64,000 nucleotides of DNA from Sphaerulina vaccinii. Lineage: Eukaryota > Ascomycota > Dothideomycetes > Mycosphaerellales > Mycosphaerellaceae. Every line of letters starts with the position of its first letter. The stretch's first letter is position 1. Under the pieces are notes generated by a model. The model searched no databases and was not told the origin of the DNA. It saw nothing but the letters and a program-made list of their open reading frames with translations. The DNA is taken from contig JAKUDP010000006.1 of the NCBI GenBank assembly GCA_022570795.1, forward strand, positions 2,170,001-2,234,000. Direction: 5' to 3'. Positions 9,611 to 20,251 of this stretch are shown here, piece by piece. A program made the translations under genes and the position numbers.

Positions 9611-12600
9611 AGACAACCCGTTCGTGGTTGTCGTCCAGCTGAGAACAGATATCCGAGCGTCATTGCAATCGCATTCCTCCACGGCAACATCGCTTGAGCG
9701 TATGCTGATCTTTGTGCTCGCAGCTTTCCGATCTCGTGCCAGGTGAAGCAGGTGACAAAGAGGAGGCCATCAGGTAATGGAAGCATGGTGGAGCGCTGAC
9801 ATCGTGCCAGGCCGTGGCATTGGGCGCATTCTTCTTTCTCAGCCTTGTCGCCAGCTTCTCGTACTCAAGCAACAATCCAACTCGTCTCGTTTCTCAAGAA
9901 TCCTACCTTCTCTCCTTCAGCAACTTTCAGCTTCTGTTATCGCCAAGGTCCATCACCAGACTCAGCCAGTCTGTTGTCGCAGCATGTTGAACACCACGAC
10001 ATGATTGCAGCCAGCAAGTAAGCCTGCAGGAATCGTGTTGAAGATCTCCGCGTACTTTAAGTCTCCTTGTCAGAAGGTACGAGCAAGCTGGACTTGGCGT
10101 GGTGGTACAGGTCTCCCTATTGCTGTATGGGACTCGCATGAGGAAGCCATTGAGCACAGCCAGGCAGTTGGCTGTAGCGTCGAGTTCAGAGATACGCACC
10201 AGTCCTGGCAGTCCTGGAGCAGCTTCTGTTGACACAACAGCATCTTGAGCCGGAGCAAGAAGGCTCGATAGAAGATGTGCTGAGGTATACATCATTGCTT
10301 CGTGCTTTTGAGCCTTCTAACACGCCACTCTGTATCAGATTCGCGCGGGCCAGCAGCAGTCAACGAGCCAGCCACAAAGGCGGCCGGGCCATCAGTGACC
10401 AGAAGGACAAATCGAACAGAGTCTGCCTGTGGTGTGCGATACCAGTCCTGCAAGTCCAGTCCAGGCCGAGATCAATGCCAGGAAGGCCCAGCATGGCTGC
10501 CAGGAGCAGGAGAACTGCACATCAAGACAGACCGCGTTCAGCATCACAATCTCCAGACAGCAGCAGTCCCGGGCTCACAATGCCACAAGAGGCTCCAAGA
10601 AAAGTCTCCAGGTAAAGTCGGCCTCGAGTGCTTCCTCGGAATGGTCTCCTCATGAACAGCATCAAAGTCCCAAACAAGTCTTCGGGCGACGCCGGTAGGC
10701 TCAGCTCACAGCAACGCACGAGACTACCAAGGTAGTCTTCGAGTGTTATCGGCTTGAGCAGCAGCCCATGTATATCCGCGCCAGGAGACCTTGCATGCTC
10801 GCCAGCATAAGTAGCTGAAGTCAAGACTTCGGGGGCCGATCCGTTGTTCAAGCAAGAGCCTACCGTGAGTACGCTTCGAGCCACAACTTCACGAGCATCC
10901 GAGATCGATCGCAAGTCCTCTCACTTTTCTGAATCCAATATCTGCAGATGTTCAAATGCTTTCATGTTGGCAATCTCATGCAGCAAGGTGAGTACAATGC
11001 CGATGGTAGTGAAAGCCGTATTCAGAAAACTTTCTCACGAGGTGTGCTCTGATGACCGTTCCAAAGGGACACCAGGAGTCCAGCCCTCAAACGATCAGGA
11101 GTCCAGAACCAACAACAGAACAGAAAAATCAGAGATATGAAGAATGTCGTCGGGCGTTGAGGCTCCTCGATGAGCACGTTGAAGTCGATCAATGAAGCAG
11201 AAGCAAAGAAAGTCAGCCTCAACAAGCGTCTACCAAGTTAGCCGTCAGGATCAGTGACAGGACTCACACCGGCCGAAGCACACAGTTGCCAGAAGGTAAG
11301 GAAAGGGGAGGGACGAAGATGTCTGCCCAAGCGCTACCGAGGAAGTCTTGAAAGCAGGTCTGAAATCTCGTTGCCGGCCAGCGGAGTGGCTCACAGCTGT
11401 TCAATGGAGGGTAGGAGACAGTGAAGGACGGGACTTGCACCGGCTTCCGATGCAGCTCACAGACGCCCATGTTCCGTGGGAGTAGGCTAGCCTCGGGCCT
11501 TTCAGCAGAGACAAGCGTCCCACGTGTGCCGGGCAGAGTGTCCATTGCGATGAGTACGCCAAAGCCCTTCTTTTATGCCATGCGTCCTGCAAGCACGACA
11601 TGGTCGAGAGCTGGCGAGCCGCAACAGTCCGGAATGTGTTCAAATCGCGATATGTGTCGTAATTTGGCCGAGTTTTAAGTGGGAGTGCTGTACGAGGAGG
11701 TCTCAAGACCGCCGGAGCCCATCGTATCGTGGAAGGTGTTGTGGTTACCGCTGCCGAAGGAAAGTGAGGCGCATGTCGCTGTGGTGGCCTCGAGAAGTCG
11801 TGTCCGGTGCGTGAGAACCAGATTGCGACGGGAACAGCCGAGGTCGCCACATCGCCAAAGGGATACCGTCCCGTCCCGCTCCTAGCATCTTCTTTCGCCA
11901 TTCCAGTACAGACTGGCCGTCGGTTATGTACGTGCGTTGGTGGCAGGAAGAAGCGCGAGAGGTGAGGTGTGAGGATGTCGCTGCCTTGGGGCAATGGGCG
12001 CAGGAGTCGTTGGTGCGCTGCTCAATCCTCGCCGGGAGTCCGCCGTAGCGGTGGTGGAAGCACGGGGAGAAGCATCTTTGAAGCACTGGGAAGATGGTCA
12101 CCTAATGCTAGCGATGGCGTGGTAGTCGTTGTCGTGAATGAGAAGGGAGTCGCGGATGGTGGTCGTGGTTGACTGATTCCGCCAAGACCGAAGGATTCTT
12201 GCTTCCACCTCACTTCTGTCTCCCACAGGGCATAGACAACCACTCCTTGGAATCAAACATACACCCACCGCGGGCAACTACAGCGTACTGGAGACAGTGA
12301 TGGCAAGAGATTGCTGCTCGAACAGGGCGATAGTCAGGTGAAATGGGATAATTGAGGAGTGCTGGTGAAACGTACGGCAGATGTAGACATGGCCTAGGGG
12401 GTGAGAGTGGACGAAAGGTGAGCATACAATCAAAAGCGACGTGGAGTGCAATACGCTACGTATCGTGGGTATATCAGATGAACGTCCTGCTCATCTTCCG
12501 GAGCAGCTACAGTTATCACCGCCAGATAGGCGGCGAACTCGTCTATGCCTATTGACTGCTTGCTCTGCCTTGCTCTCCTACATGGAGAGATCTGGCGCGA

Positions 12601-13292
12601 AGGCTTGTTTGACTGACCTGGTCGCTTAGACTTGCTGTGATATACTGGTTGCATGGCAAAGTTGAAGTCCTAGACATTTTGAACAAGCTATCAGCTGCTG
12701 TCGGTCGTCGTACGAGCACGAGGGAAAGTTTGGCGGTTTGTCCGTATTACCATGTGGTTTGAAGTGCGACAGACTGAATCAACTATTTCCTGGAGATGGC
12801 TCTCTTGCCAAAAGTCTATAGACACAGACTCCAGCTTACCTTCGTTCCCTGGCACACCCAGAATCATCCACGAAAACGCGTCTCGACCTGGTCCTGGGGT
12901 GAAAGCATAGTGTCACATCCTATCTGGAAGCTACCGGCGGCATATACTTGGGTTAAATGAGTCTTGGATACCGGCGACCTTGATTTGTCGGTTTCTGGAG
13001 CATTCTTGTACTATATCGACTAGAGACATGAGCTCAGACCCTGCGACTTTTGATCTTCGAGTCAGTCACTTTTGTTTCCAGGCACCCAGCACAACACGGC
13101 AGAATAACACAGCATGCTTCACGCGCTTTTGCCCGAGGACATACAAGAGTCGCACCTCTGCTTTCCTTACTCATACAATTCAGGACCTTTTGCGACACGC
13201 CAAGACCCCAACAAGCTTCTCGGATCCATTCGACTCGAAACCGAAGTTCACCGGAACATCTCGACATCACATAACACTTGGCTCCATCAAAC
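9611..13292. other. gene-poor region; possible receiver-domain fragment on the minus strand
   Basis: No complete gene is supported. On the minus strand near 10700-10850 the frame reads EVLTSATYAGEHARSPGAD followed by GLLLKPITLEDYLGSLVR, which resembles the C-terminal half of a response-regulator receiver domain (LTA...AGAD..L.KPI). The phospho-acceptor Asp region is not convincingly found. A 170-codon minus-strand frame around 11.4-11.9 kb starts poorly and is not claimed. Confidence 0.3.
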
Positions 13293-14727
13293 ATGAACTG
13301 GCTTCGCCGAAACGCTACACGAGTGCCAGTTGAGGAGGATCTGCGCGCGCCAACACCTCGAACTCCGGTCTCACCGCGTGTTGAAGAAGACCTCCAAGCT
13401 CCGCGAGACAAGAGACAAGTGTCAGAAGTTGAATCAGAGCTTCCAGAGAGCGTCTTGGAAGAAGAGGGCAACGAGAGCGCTCGATCAGAAGACCCATCAA
13501 GACTCTTCCCGCCTTACGGCTTCTCGAACATTTCCACGACTCCTCCAAGTGGAAGTCGCAAGCGCAAGGCCGAGGATGATATCCTTTTGAGCGACGACAG
13601 TGCTGCAATCGTGTACAACTCGAGTGGTGTTTGTCCAGACATTGCCGTAAGCCAGCCTTTTCTACCTACACTTCACGTACTGATCATTACCTCAGACCAA
13701 GCACAATCAACGAGTCACCAAACGTCCACCGAAGCAACACCTACTCCACCTTCCAACTCCCATTCAAAAACTCATTTTCGCCTTCGTCCTCGTCTCAGAC
13801 GACCCATACCAAGTCCAGCCTAATGGCAAGATACAGCGCAAGCCAGTAGTCTACTACAAGATTCGCGAACACAATCGCCTCGTCAGAAAAGAACTCAAGA
13901 AGCGCGACGGCACTCCAATTTGCAAGGCGCCAGGACTTCTCAGCGTCTGCAAGCAGATTAGAAGTCTTGCGATTCTAATCTTCTATGTTGGCAACTCCTT
14001 CAATGTGCACATCAGTGGCTTCTTCGGCGAAGGCATACGTCCCTTCTGGAAGCGCACCGAGTGCCAGCGAAGTCAAGCTTCAAATCATCTCGCGGATTCC
14101 AGCACACTCTCCACAGGCCCCATCACATTTGAGGTGGCATACGAACCCAATTGGCAAAACCTTGTAACTTGGTTGAACGCTTGCATCAAAGGTCTTCTTC
14201 CCAAGTATGGCCCTCTGGACCTGTCAAATCATCCGGAAGGTCATCACTTACGAACTGTGGCTTGGCTTTTCGAGATTACGGATATGTACGAGAAGGACGA
14301 TGATGCGGCTTTCGACAAGACCATCGCCACACACCGTGGTCACCTTATTCGAGATGATGCACGATGGGCTGTGGATGATGTTGAAGAGGATGAGACCGCT
14401 CTCTCCGCTGTTGGAGTCGACGTACCTGACAACGATCCCAAGGCACCAGTCTGCGAACAGAGCGAGCTGACTAGCAGCCAGACCAAGGAAGCTACTGGTC
14501 AGTACCAGGCCGCTCGAGAGACTTTGTCTTCTGGCTTCTTCAAGCAGCCCTGGATGACTAGTCTCGGCAGTGATGATGGGAACTACGCTGAGGAGCAGCA
14601 CACCGGGATTGGAGGCATGGGCATGTACGAGTATGGAGAGCGTCCGAACAATAGACAGAAGACTACCATCATCAGCGAATCGGGACATACAGATGCTGAG
14701 CTCGAGGCTGCGCATATTGAGGCATAA
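13293..14727 (+). CDS. hypothetical protein with a 2EXR-like segment, 461 aa
   Basis: Two exons, 13293-13646 and 13696-14727, split by a 49-nt phase-0 intron (GTAAGC..CTCAG). Residues 1-118 are acidic, Pro/Ser-rich and probably disordered, with a basic patch SRKRKAEDD that could be a nuclear signal. Around residues 137-153 the protein reads LPTPIQKLIFAFVLV and around 199-216 LLSVCKQIRSLAILIFYVGNS; this spacing resembles the fungal 2EXR-type motif (LP.EIR..IY..., LL.VCRQIR.EAL.IFY..N). The rest is mixed, ending in an acidic, Gln-rich tail. Such proteins are abundant in Dothideomycetes and largely uncharacterised. The intron is required because the two frames differ and the in-frame region upstream of the acceptor has stops. 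Confidence 0.75.
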
Positions 14728-15006
14728 GCTTAGGCTGATGTGGCCAATGGGTCAGAAGTGTTGAGTGGTACATATTGCAATACTTCTGCGAACTGGTTAG
14801 CTTGCTTGGATACGGCCGGAAATGGAAGTCCTGGAAATCCTGAATTACGTGTCCTGGAACTGTCTGAAAACGGGAACCTGATGAGCGCTACATACAAGCC
14901 CTTTCGCATTCCTCCTCCCGAACCACTCTTCAACAGCAAGAACCTGGTGAATGTTACAAGCAGTCCTTTCGCCCATGCTTCCTCTCAACCCCCTTCACAA
15001 CAGCGA
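14728..15006. other. short intergenic gap
   Basis: Nothing recognised; the 3' ends of convergent genes meet here. Confidence 0.4.
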
Positions 15007-15461
15007 TCACGGATATGATCGTGCCTCCGCAGCCCTGTCCTTCTCATCTTCCGTCCTTGAGATGGCTCTCTCGACTCTTCTCGTCAACGCATAAACTCTC
15101 GTCAACTCCGCCGCGACAGCCTTCATACAATTATGCAACTTTGGCCCTTCAGCGAACTCGGCACCAGCAATGAACATCAGTTCTATGCCCTTGCTGATCT
15201 GGTCTACGATAGCTTCGTCTTCAACGAATTGAGCTCCAACTTTCAATGTTTTCTTGTAAGCTTCGTCCAGTTCTTTGTAACCTGCATGCATTGTGGATAT
15301 CATCTTCTGGAGCACGAGGCCTTACCCTTGCTCTGAGACGACTACGTTACCACTGTGTCTGTCGCGTATGACATAACGAAGAACTTGTCCCACTGCCTAG
15401 GAGCGAAGGCGCTCACAACTTCTTCGACTGGGTCCTGGCCACCAGATTCTGCAGGAGCCAT
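15007..15461 (-). CDS. small hypothetical protein, 136 aa, probable intron
   Basis: Exon 1 (15351-15461) starts MAPAESGGQDPVEEVVSAFA and is followed by a proposed 44-nt intron (15307-15350, GTAACG..CTCCAG). Exon 2 (15007-15306) encodes an alpha-helical stretch (MISTMHAGYKELDEAYKKT, later AAELTRVYALTRRVERAI). Both exons meet in phase 0 and the intron removes an in-frame TAG, but it lacks a clear branch site, so the join is tentative. The protein is helical and charged, with no signal peptide and no recognised domain. It is the first of several minus-strand small genes whose products begin MAP. Confidence 0.45.
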
Positions 15462-15726
15462 GGTCGTGATGTCGTACCCACTGAGGAGGGACTTGATGAT
15501 GAAGTCAAATCTTTGGCATTTCAGGACTGAGTTGGTTTGCTGCTACTCTTGTCAGTCTTTCAGACAAACTGTTCGTAAAGAAGTTAAAATTCACTGGAAG
15601 CATACAGAACCGACTACTTCAACATGCGGCGGAGCCCTATGATCTGATCTCGGCCAGCGTGAGAGCCACTTACGATCGGCGAGACCTAGTCGCCACGACT
15701 TACTCCTACTTGATGCTCTTTACAGC

Positions 15727-16325
15727 TCACTTCTTCTCCTTTCCGATCGCTGCCTCCTTCTCGATCGCTGCCTCCTTCTCGATCGCTGCCTCCTTTTCGA
15801 TCGCTGCCTCCTTTTCCTTCTTCTCAATATCCTCCTGCAAGATGTCGGTCTCCAGGTACACTCTTCTGATCTCCGCCTCAACCTTGAGCATCTGGACGTG
15901 ACGACCCGAAGTCTCGAGAGCATCGACTTCCTCCACAGTCATCAGACGAACCCGGCCTAGGCGACAAGCCACACCACCATGGCCGCGAACTGCAAGCCTC
16001 TCCGCCTGAGCAGCGACGATCTCCTGATGCTCATAGTCTTGCTGTAGGAAGGCCTGAGCTGCGAGCAACACATCGTTGTCATTGAAGTGAGGAATGCCTA
16101 GTAGGACTCATCAGCCCAAGCCATCATCCAGCCGTTAGGCCCAGCGTAAGGTTCATCAGAGCGGAGAAGTGCCAGGAGCTTCTTCGTGTCGTCTTCGGTG
16201 AGGTGTTCGAGACAGTTGAAGCGAGAGTGACCAGGACGAGAGCCTGATGGTCCTCCAGACCAACCTGTCCCATGGCCATGTGGACAGACATTACCAAGGC
16301 CTTCGGTTTCGTCTTTGGGAGCCAT
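15727..16325 (-). pseudogene. hypothetical coiled-coil gene interrupted by a one-base frameshift
   Basis: Two overlapping minus-strand frames look like one gene. The 5' part starts at 16325 (MAPKDETEGLGNVCPHGHG) and runs to ..NGWMMAWADE before a stop near 16098. The 3' part is open from about 16111 (VLLGIPHFNDNDVLLAAQAF..) to a stop at 15727. A single missing base near 16108-16112 would join them; no GT-AG intron explains the shift. The C-terminal third is a helix ending in four copies of an EKEAAI hexapeptide encoded by 18-bp tandem repeats. It may be a recent inactivation or a sequencing error. Function unknown. Confidence 0.5.
15741..15812 (-). repeat. 18-bp tandem repeat, four copies, encoding EKEAAI
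   Basis: Four near-identical units (ttctcgatcgctgcctcc on the plus strand) begin at 15741, 15759, 15777 and 15795. They stay in frame with the minus-strand ORF and would lengthen a Glu/Lys/Ala coiled coil. Confidence 0.85.
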
Positions 16326-16840
16326 GTTGAAAGCAAGGAATGCCTTCTACACGCTCGAAGCATGACCTCTTATGCGCGTCACAGATTGGTTTGCCATTTG
16401 ATCAGAAGGACGTCGAGTGAACTAGCCAGCCCGACGAAGATAGCCATACCATGTTCAAGGAAGATCAGTTGGATACTGGAAAGTTCTGGCCCTGCTCTGG
16501 CTATCAGCTGCCGGCTCTACGAAGTGCACGAAAAACATGCCATTGCTCTTCACTGAGGTCCTGGCGTACTGTGGGTGAGACTTCCGCCGCCTTAGCCTTA
16601 GGAGCCATCCTAGCTGTTGCTCGTCTACCGAGACGTACGAAGTCGGAAATCTGTCTTCTGTGTTGTAGAGATGCAAATGGTCTGCTACTAATTTCATTGT
16701 TTGGACCTTACTGTAGGTCTCGACGCCACAGGAGAAAGGCTGGGAGTGTAGAGAGTCCGCTAGCACAAGGAGTTATGCCACTGCTACAAAGATAAACCTA
16801 GCCTCTTCTTCACACCGGCAGTATCACATCTAGCAGCCCA
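16326..16840. other. intergenic; one doubtful minus-strand mini-ORF
   Basis: A minus-strand ORF of about 34 codons starts at 16608 (MAPKAKAAEVSPTVRQDL) and resembles the neighbours only in its first residues. It could be exon 1 of a longer gene, but no downstream exon was found. Confidence 0.3.
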
Positions 16841-17345
16841 TCAAATCCGCTCATCGTGATAATACATTCCTGCCCCAGGCTTCATCCTATTCATCACTTG
16901 CACTTCATCATCGACAGGCCGCCTATAGTCCTTATTCGCAGCAATCATGCTCTGCAAGCTCAGGAATACACTTTCCACAGTCAACGCCGGAGACCATCCT
17001 TCCTTGCCCAAGATATTCAGACAAATGACTCCATTGCTGTAGATATGAGGGTGCATGGGTACTCTGCGATAGTCCGCCTTGTACTGCATGAAAGTGACTT
17101 CTGGAGGATCCATCGGGTAAGTGCTGGGGAACTTGAAGTTGAGTCGGAACTTCTCAGTGGACTTGTAGAGTTTGTTGTCAGGAATTTGAATGTCTACTTG
17201 ATGTAGTTCCGCAGGAGATATGGTATGATGATTTCCGCATGGAGTGGCGTGCTATGCCAGTCGTGCTTCATGCTTCATGGGTCAGGCGAAGTCTTCACTG
17301 CATTGTAGACTGACTTCGTTCCCAGACTCGTACCATGCTGCTCAT
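16841..17345 (-). CDS. E2 ubiquitin-conjugating enzyme (UBE2W/UBC16-like), N-terminus uncertain
   Basis: Exon 2 at 16841-17251 encodes the UBC fold: VDIQIPDN.LYKSTEKFRLNFKFP, YPMDPPEVTF and the active-site block HPHIYSNGVICLNILGKEG with the catalytic Cys at about residue 81, then WSPALTVESVFLSLQSMI and a C-terminal YYHDE. The HPH.YSNG.ICL.IL...WSPAL and terminal YHD features are most like UBE2W, which primes substrate N-termini with ubiquitin. The model uses a 12-nt exon 1 (MSSM, 17334-17345) and an 82-nt intron (17252-17333, GTACGA, branch CCTGACCC, TAG). This leaves only about 20 residues before the first strand, so the usual N-terminal helix is missing: either an exon is overlooked or the gene is truncated. 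It is divergent with the gene at 17374, sharing a very short promoter. Confidence 0.8.
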
Positions 17346-17373
17346 AGCATTGTTGCTGATATAGCTCGTCAAC

Positions 17374-17676
17374 ATGTCGGGTCCTCCCACACCTGAAGTA
17401 CTTCTTCCGAGTCCCAAACCAAGATCACATCTCAGCGTGAGGACAATTATGCCTAAACGCAAGCACGAAGCTGAATTGCAACCCTTCGACAGGCAAGACG
17501 GCGTTCGGAGACATGCTATGCAGCACGCCCAAATCAACGCGTACATGGGCTGCAGCGACGCCATGTTCAGGGATCGACACGCCACTGGCTATGCGAATAT
17601 TCTGGCGCAGCAACAGAGGCAGAGCCGAGATTGGCTGGACAGACAGAGATACCAGTTCTATGGTGGCGGAGGATGA
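17374..17676 (+). CDS. hypothetical small basic protein, 100 aa
   Basis: Intact ORF starting MSGPPTPEVLLPSPKPRSHL and ending in Gly residues (QFYGGGG). The N-terminal part is Pro-rich with KRKHE, a possible nuclear signal; the C-terminal half is a Gln/Arg-rich helix (ANILAQQQRQSRDWLDRQRY). The ATG lies only about 30 bp from the start of the divergent E2 gene. No family is recognised. Composition suggests real coding sequence, but no homology-type evidence can be offered. Confidence 0.45.
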   Translation: MSGPPTPEVLLPSPKPRSHLSVRTIMPKRKHEAELQPFDRQDGVRRHAMQHAQINAYMGCSDAMFRDRHATGYANILAQQQRQSRDWLDRQRYQFYGGGG

Positions 17677-18321
17677 AGAGCCAGTACCAGGTATGGGTTA
17701 TGTACGAAAGGTACATAGCGAATTGGTGTTGACTTCCAGCTCTGTGGGCTGATGCTCGGTAGTCCTGTAATGAAAGACAGCCAGCATTGCTCGTGTCCAC
17801 GGCGATGATGTTGGAGATGTGAACCAGTGAAAAACCTGGCTCGATGAGACAGTGGATGTTTGTCCGTGGCTGATCAAATGTCGATGAACAGCCGACTGAC
17901 AGTGATGACATGGTTCCGAGATAGCCTTGAAGTAGATGGTGCAAGGACTCCAGATCCTGGTTGCCTTGGTGGCGAGTCGACTGGCGGGGACGCAGAGCAG
18001 ATGTGGTCCAGTCACTGAACAGCAGGGGAGGATTGGCATGTATGTCAGACCATGAGATGCTTGACGTGAGAATCTGAAGCCCGCGTAGTCCTTGCTCAGC
18101 TTTACAAGCTTCCAGCGGGCGAACTAACAGTGCGATGTAGTCTGAGGTTGACCAGATTGCCGTAGTTCTTGTCAATCGTCGAAGCCAGAATTATTGTCGT
18201 GCTTGCCGTTGGCCAGAATAATGTGTATTCGTCTCCGAAGACCACGTCCTCTCCAGTTCGCCAGCTTCGAGAAGCCGCCCAGAGGAGTTGAGCCATTACA
18301 GCTGACAGCGAGCCATTACAG
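17677..18321. other. no gene supported
   Basis: Short frames on both strands only; the long minus-strand frame here has no good start and no recognisable motif. Confidence 0.4.
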
Positions 18322-18812
18322 CTAGTGCTGTAGTGCAGGTGGAATGGAGTCGGACCTGATGATATACTCCACAGGATCAACCTTCACGTCAGGGCGACCG
18401 AATTTCATATCCGCCCCCTCCCTTGCCCAGAAATCAACTACTCTCGTTATGTCTGACGAGCATCTTCCAATCCACTTCAGGTGTACTGTTATGCCTTGTG
18501 CTTCGAGCGAGCGGATTGCGTTCACGATCTCACGGGTGAGATCGGGATGGGTTGGAGCGATCCTCCCCTACGATTGTTGCCTCGCAGTGGGAAAAATCCT
18601 TTGTCCGGCTCGTACGCGTATCTCACCTCACCGAGAGCATCCTCACAGTCGCAGTACACAGTCAGATTGGACTAGTCGAAACTGCCATGTGGTTGTGAGC
18701 CAACATAGCGCAAAACGAACGCGAGAGCCGTGCTGACTCCTGTTAGCTCAGTCGCGGTAGCATCTTCGACGGCCGGAATGGCATAGTAGTAGCCACTGAC
18801 ACCTGAGCGTGC
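18322..18812 (-). pseudogene. RNase H-like domain relic
   Basis: Minus-strand frames give YYYAIPAVEDATATELTGVS, then ALAFVLRYV, then an in-frame TAG, LTVYCDCEDALGEVRYAYEP, and after a frame change HPDLTREIVNAIRSLEAQG, ITVHLKWIG and SDITRVVDFWAREGA. The order Glu in a helix (TELTGVSTAL), Asp in a strand end (VYCDCEDAL), then a WxxGH-like strand-turn and a helix with D..A.. is that of RNase H folds. WIGRC replaces the usual W.PGH. One stop and at least one frameshift argue for a relic, possibly from a retroelement or a stand-alone RNase H-like gene. Confidence 0.5.
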
Positions 18813-20251
18813 AGAGCAGGGTGGTCGACAGACAGACAGACGCCAAGCGGGGGTAGTGCTTGATTGATTGGCCGGGACGGCTCGTCTGATCGTATCGTCT
18901 ACAATCGGACTAATTACTGCTTGTCTGTACTGTCCGTACTGGCGACTAGGTTCTTGGCGGCGGTGCGGCTCGAAAAGTGGGTCTATACAATCTCCGAGGG
19001 CTCTCCGCTACTACCCTCGTAGCAGGCTAGTACACGCAGACAGACAGACAGACAGCGAGCTTCCGCTTGTTTGTACTGCCGTTTTCGAGGTCTCCGCTTG
19101 ATTGTACTACGCTAATCAAACAGTACAGTACGTACTGAGATGTACTGACCATCGACCACCCTGGTGCAGAGACATTTCGTACCAACCAGGCGCAACCACA
19201 ATGCCCATCCGGCCGTCGGGAACCGTCTGTCCAAACCTCCAGGTTCCGAACCCTATAGCATGCTCAGCGAGGGATCTGCGGAGAGGGAATTCGATGTCCA
19301 GTAAACAGTTCTTACACGTATTCCGTCACTCCCACCAACCCATCAATCGCCACCCTAGTGCCCACCAGACCCGCCAACCCCCACACCGCCGTACTCCCGT
19401 CTGCTCTCCACCGCCCCAAGCCTTGCTGGTTGTTCTCGTTCTCTGTTTCCATGTTGTCGTCGTGCTGTCGTCTCGTCTGTCGTCTCGCGTGCGTGGCGGG
19501 AGAGAAACATGAGAGAGCAAGTGTGTTTTGATCGATAGTTCCGAAATTCGCGTGATCCCTGCTAGCGCCATTACTCGTTGACAAATCTCACGTCCGGGAT
19601 ATGCTCCTACTGCAACTCCAAGAGAAGGCAGTGTACTCCAAGTATCTCCGACCGCGTTCACGGATCACGCAATCGATCGCTCGACCGAAGCAATGACGGT
19701 TTGGTAAATGGAAGCAGAGCCATGGCAGGCTGTCACCCACCGATTCTTCTCCCAGTACGCTACTACACAGCGCACTCCAAGGCATGCTTCGCGTACGAAT
19801 CTGCTGGGGGGCCTTGCAGAATAGTAAACAAAGGCCACAAAAGGCACAAACAACTTGAGCATATCATTCCGTGCTCAGGCAATGAGCCGGACTTCTTATG
19901 CTTCCTCCTGTCCGGAAGTCTTGCGCCATGAGCATCGATCCTCAGCCCATATGCACGTTCAACGAATGTATAAGTCCGGCAACTCTCCACGCAGACGCGT
20001 ATTGCAGTATACAAAGCAGAGCTAGTGAAGTGCTGCCGACCTGTAAGATCGCAGAGTCGTACATTGCCAGCGCGTTATGTGTTGAACCATACAAAACGCG
20101 TCGGCTATCGTAAGTGACTGGCTTGTGAAGGTCGCACATATAACCTTTGCTTCTGAGAGCGATAATCATGCATCATACGGATCCGATACTCCACTTCTTT
20201 CATCGAAGCCACCGCTGAACTCTCCGCACAGGAGACAACAGATAGAACGCA
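18813..20251. other. intergenic with short (GACA)n runs and one doubtful mini-ORF
   Basis: Contains short GACA microsatellite runs near 18826-18842 and 19038-19054 and recurring 'tgtactg..gtactg' words. A 46-codon minus-strand ORF (19312-19452) beginning METENENNQQGLGRWRADG is listed separately. Confidence 0.4.
19312..19452 (-). CDS. possible 46-aa hypothetical protein
   Basis: The ORF starts METENENNQQGLGRWRADG and continues as a Gly/Val/Ala-rich segment (TAVWGLAGLVGTRVAIDG) to the stop. Composition is protein-like and the Gly-rich hydrophobic stretch could span or associate with a membrane. No other support. Confidence 0.25.
   Translation of the reverse strand: METENENNQQGLGRWRADGSTAVWGLAGLVGTRVAIDGLVGVTEYV

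Noticed and set aside
11401..11994. 197-codon minus-strand frame
   Set aside because: It has no ATG at its beginning, no domain and odd composition; an overlapping frame is equally open.
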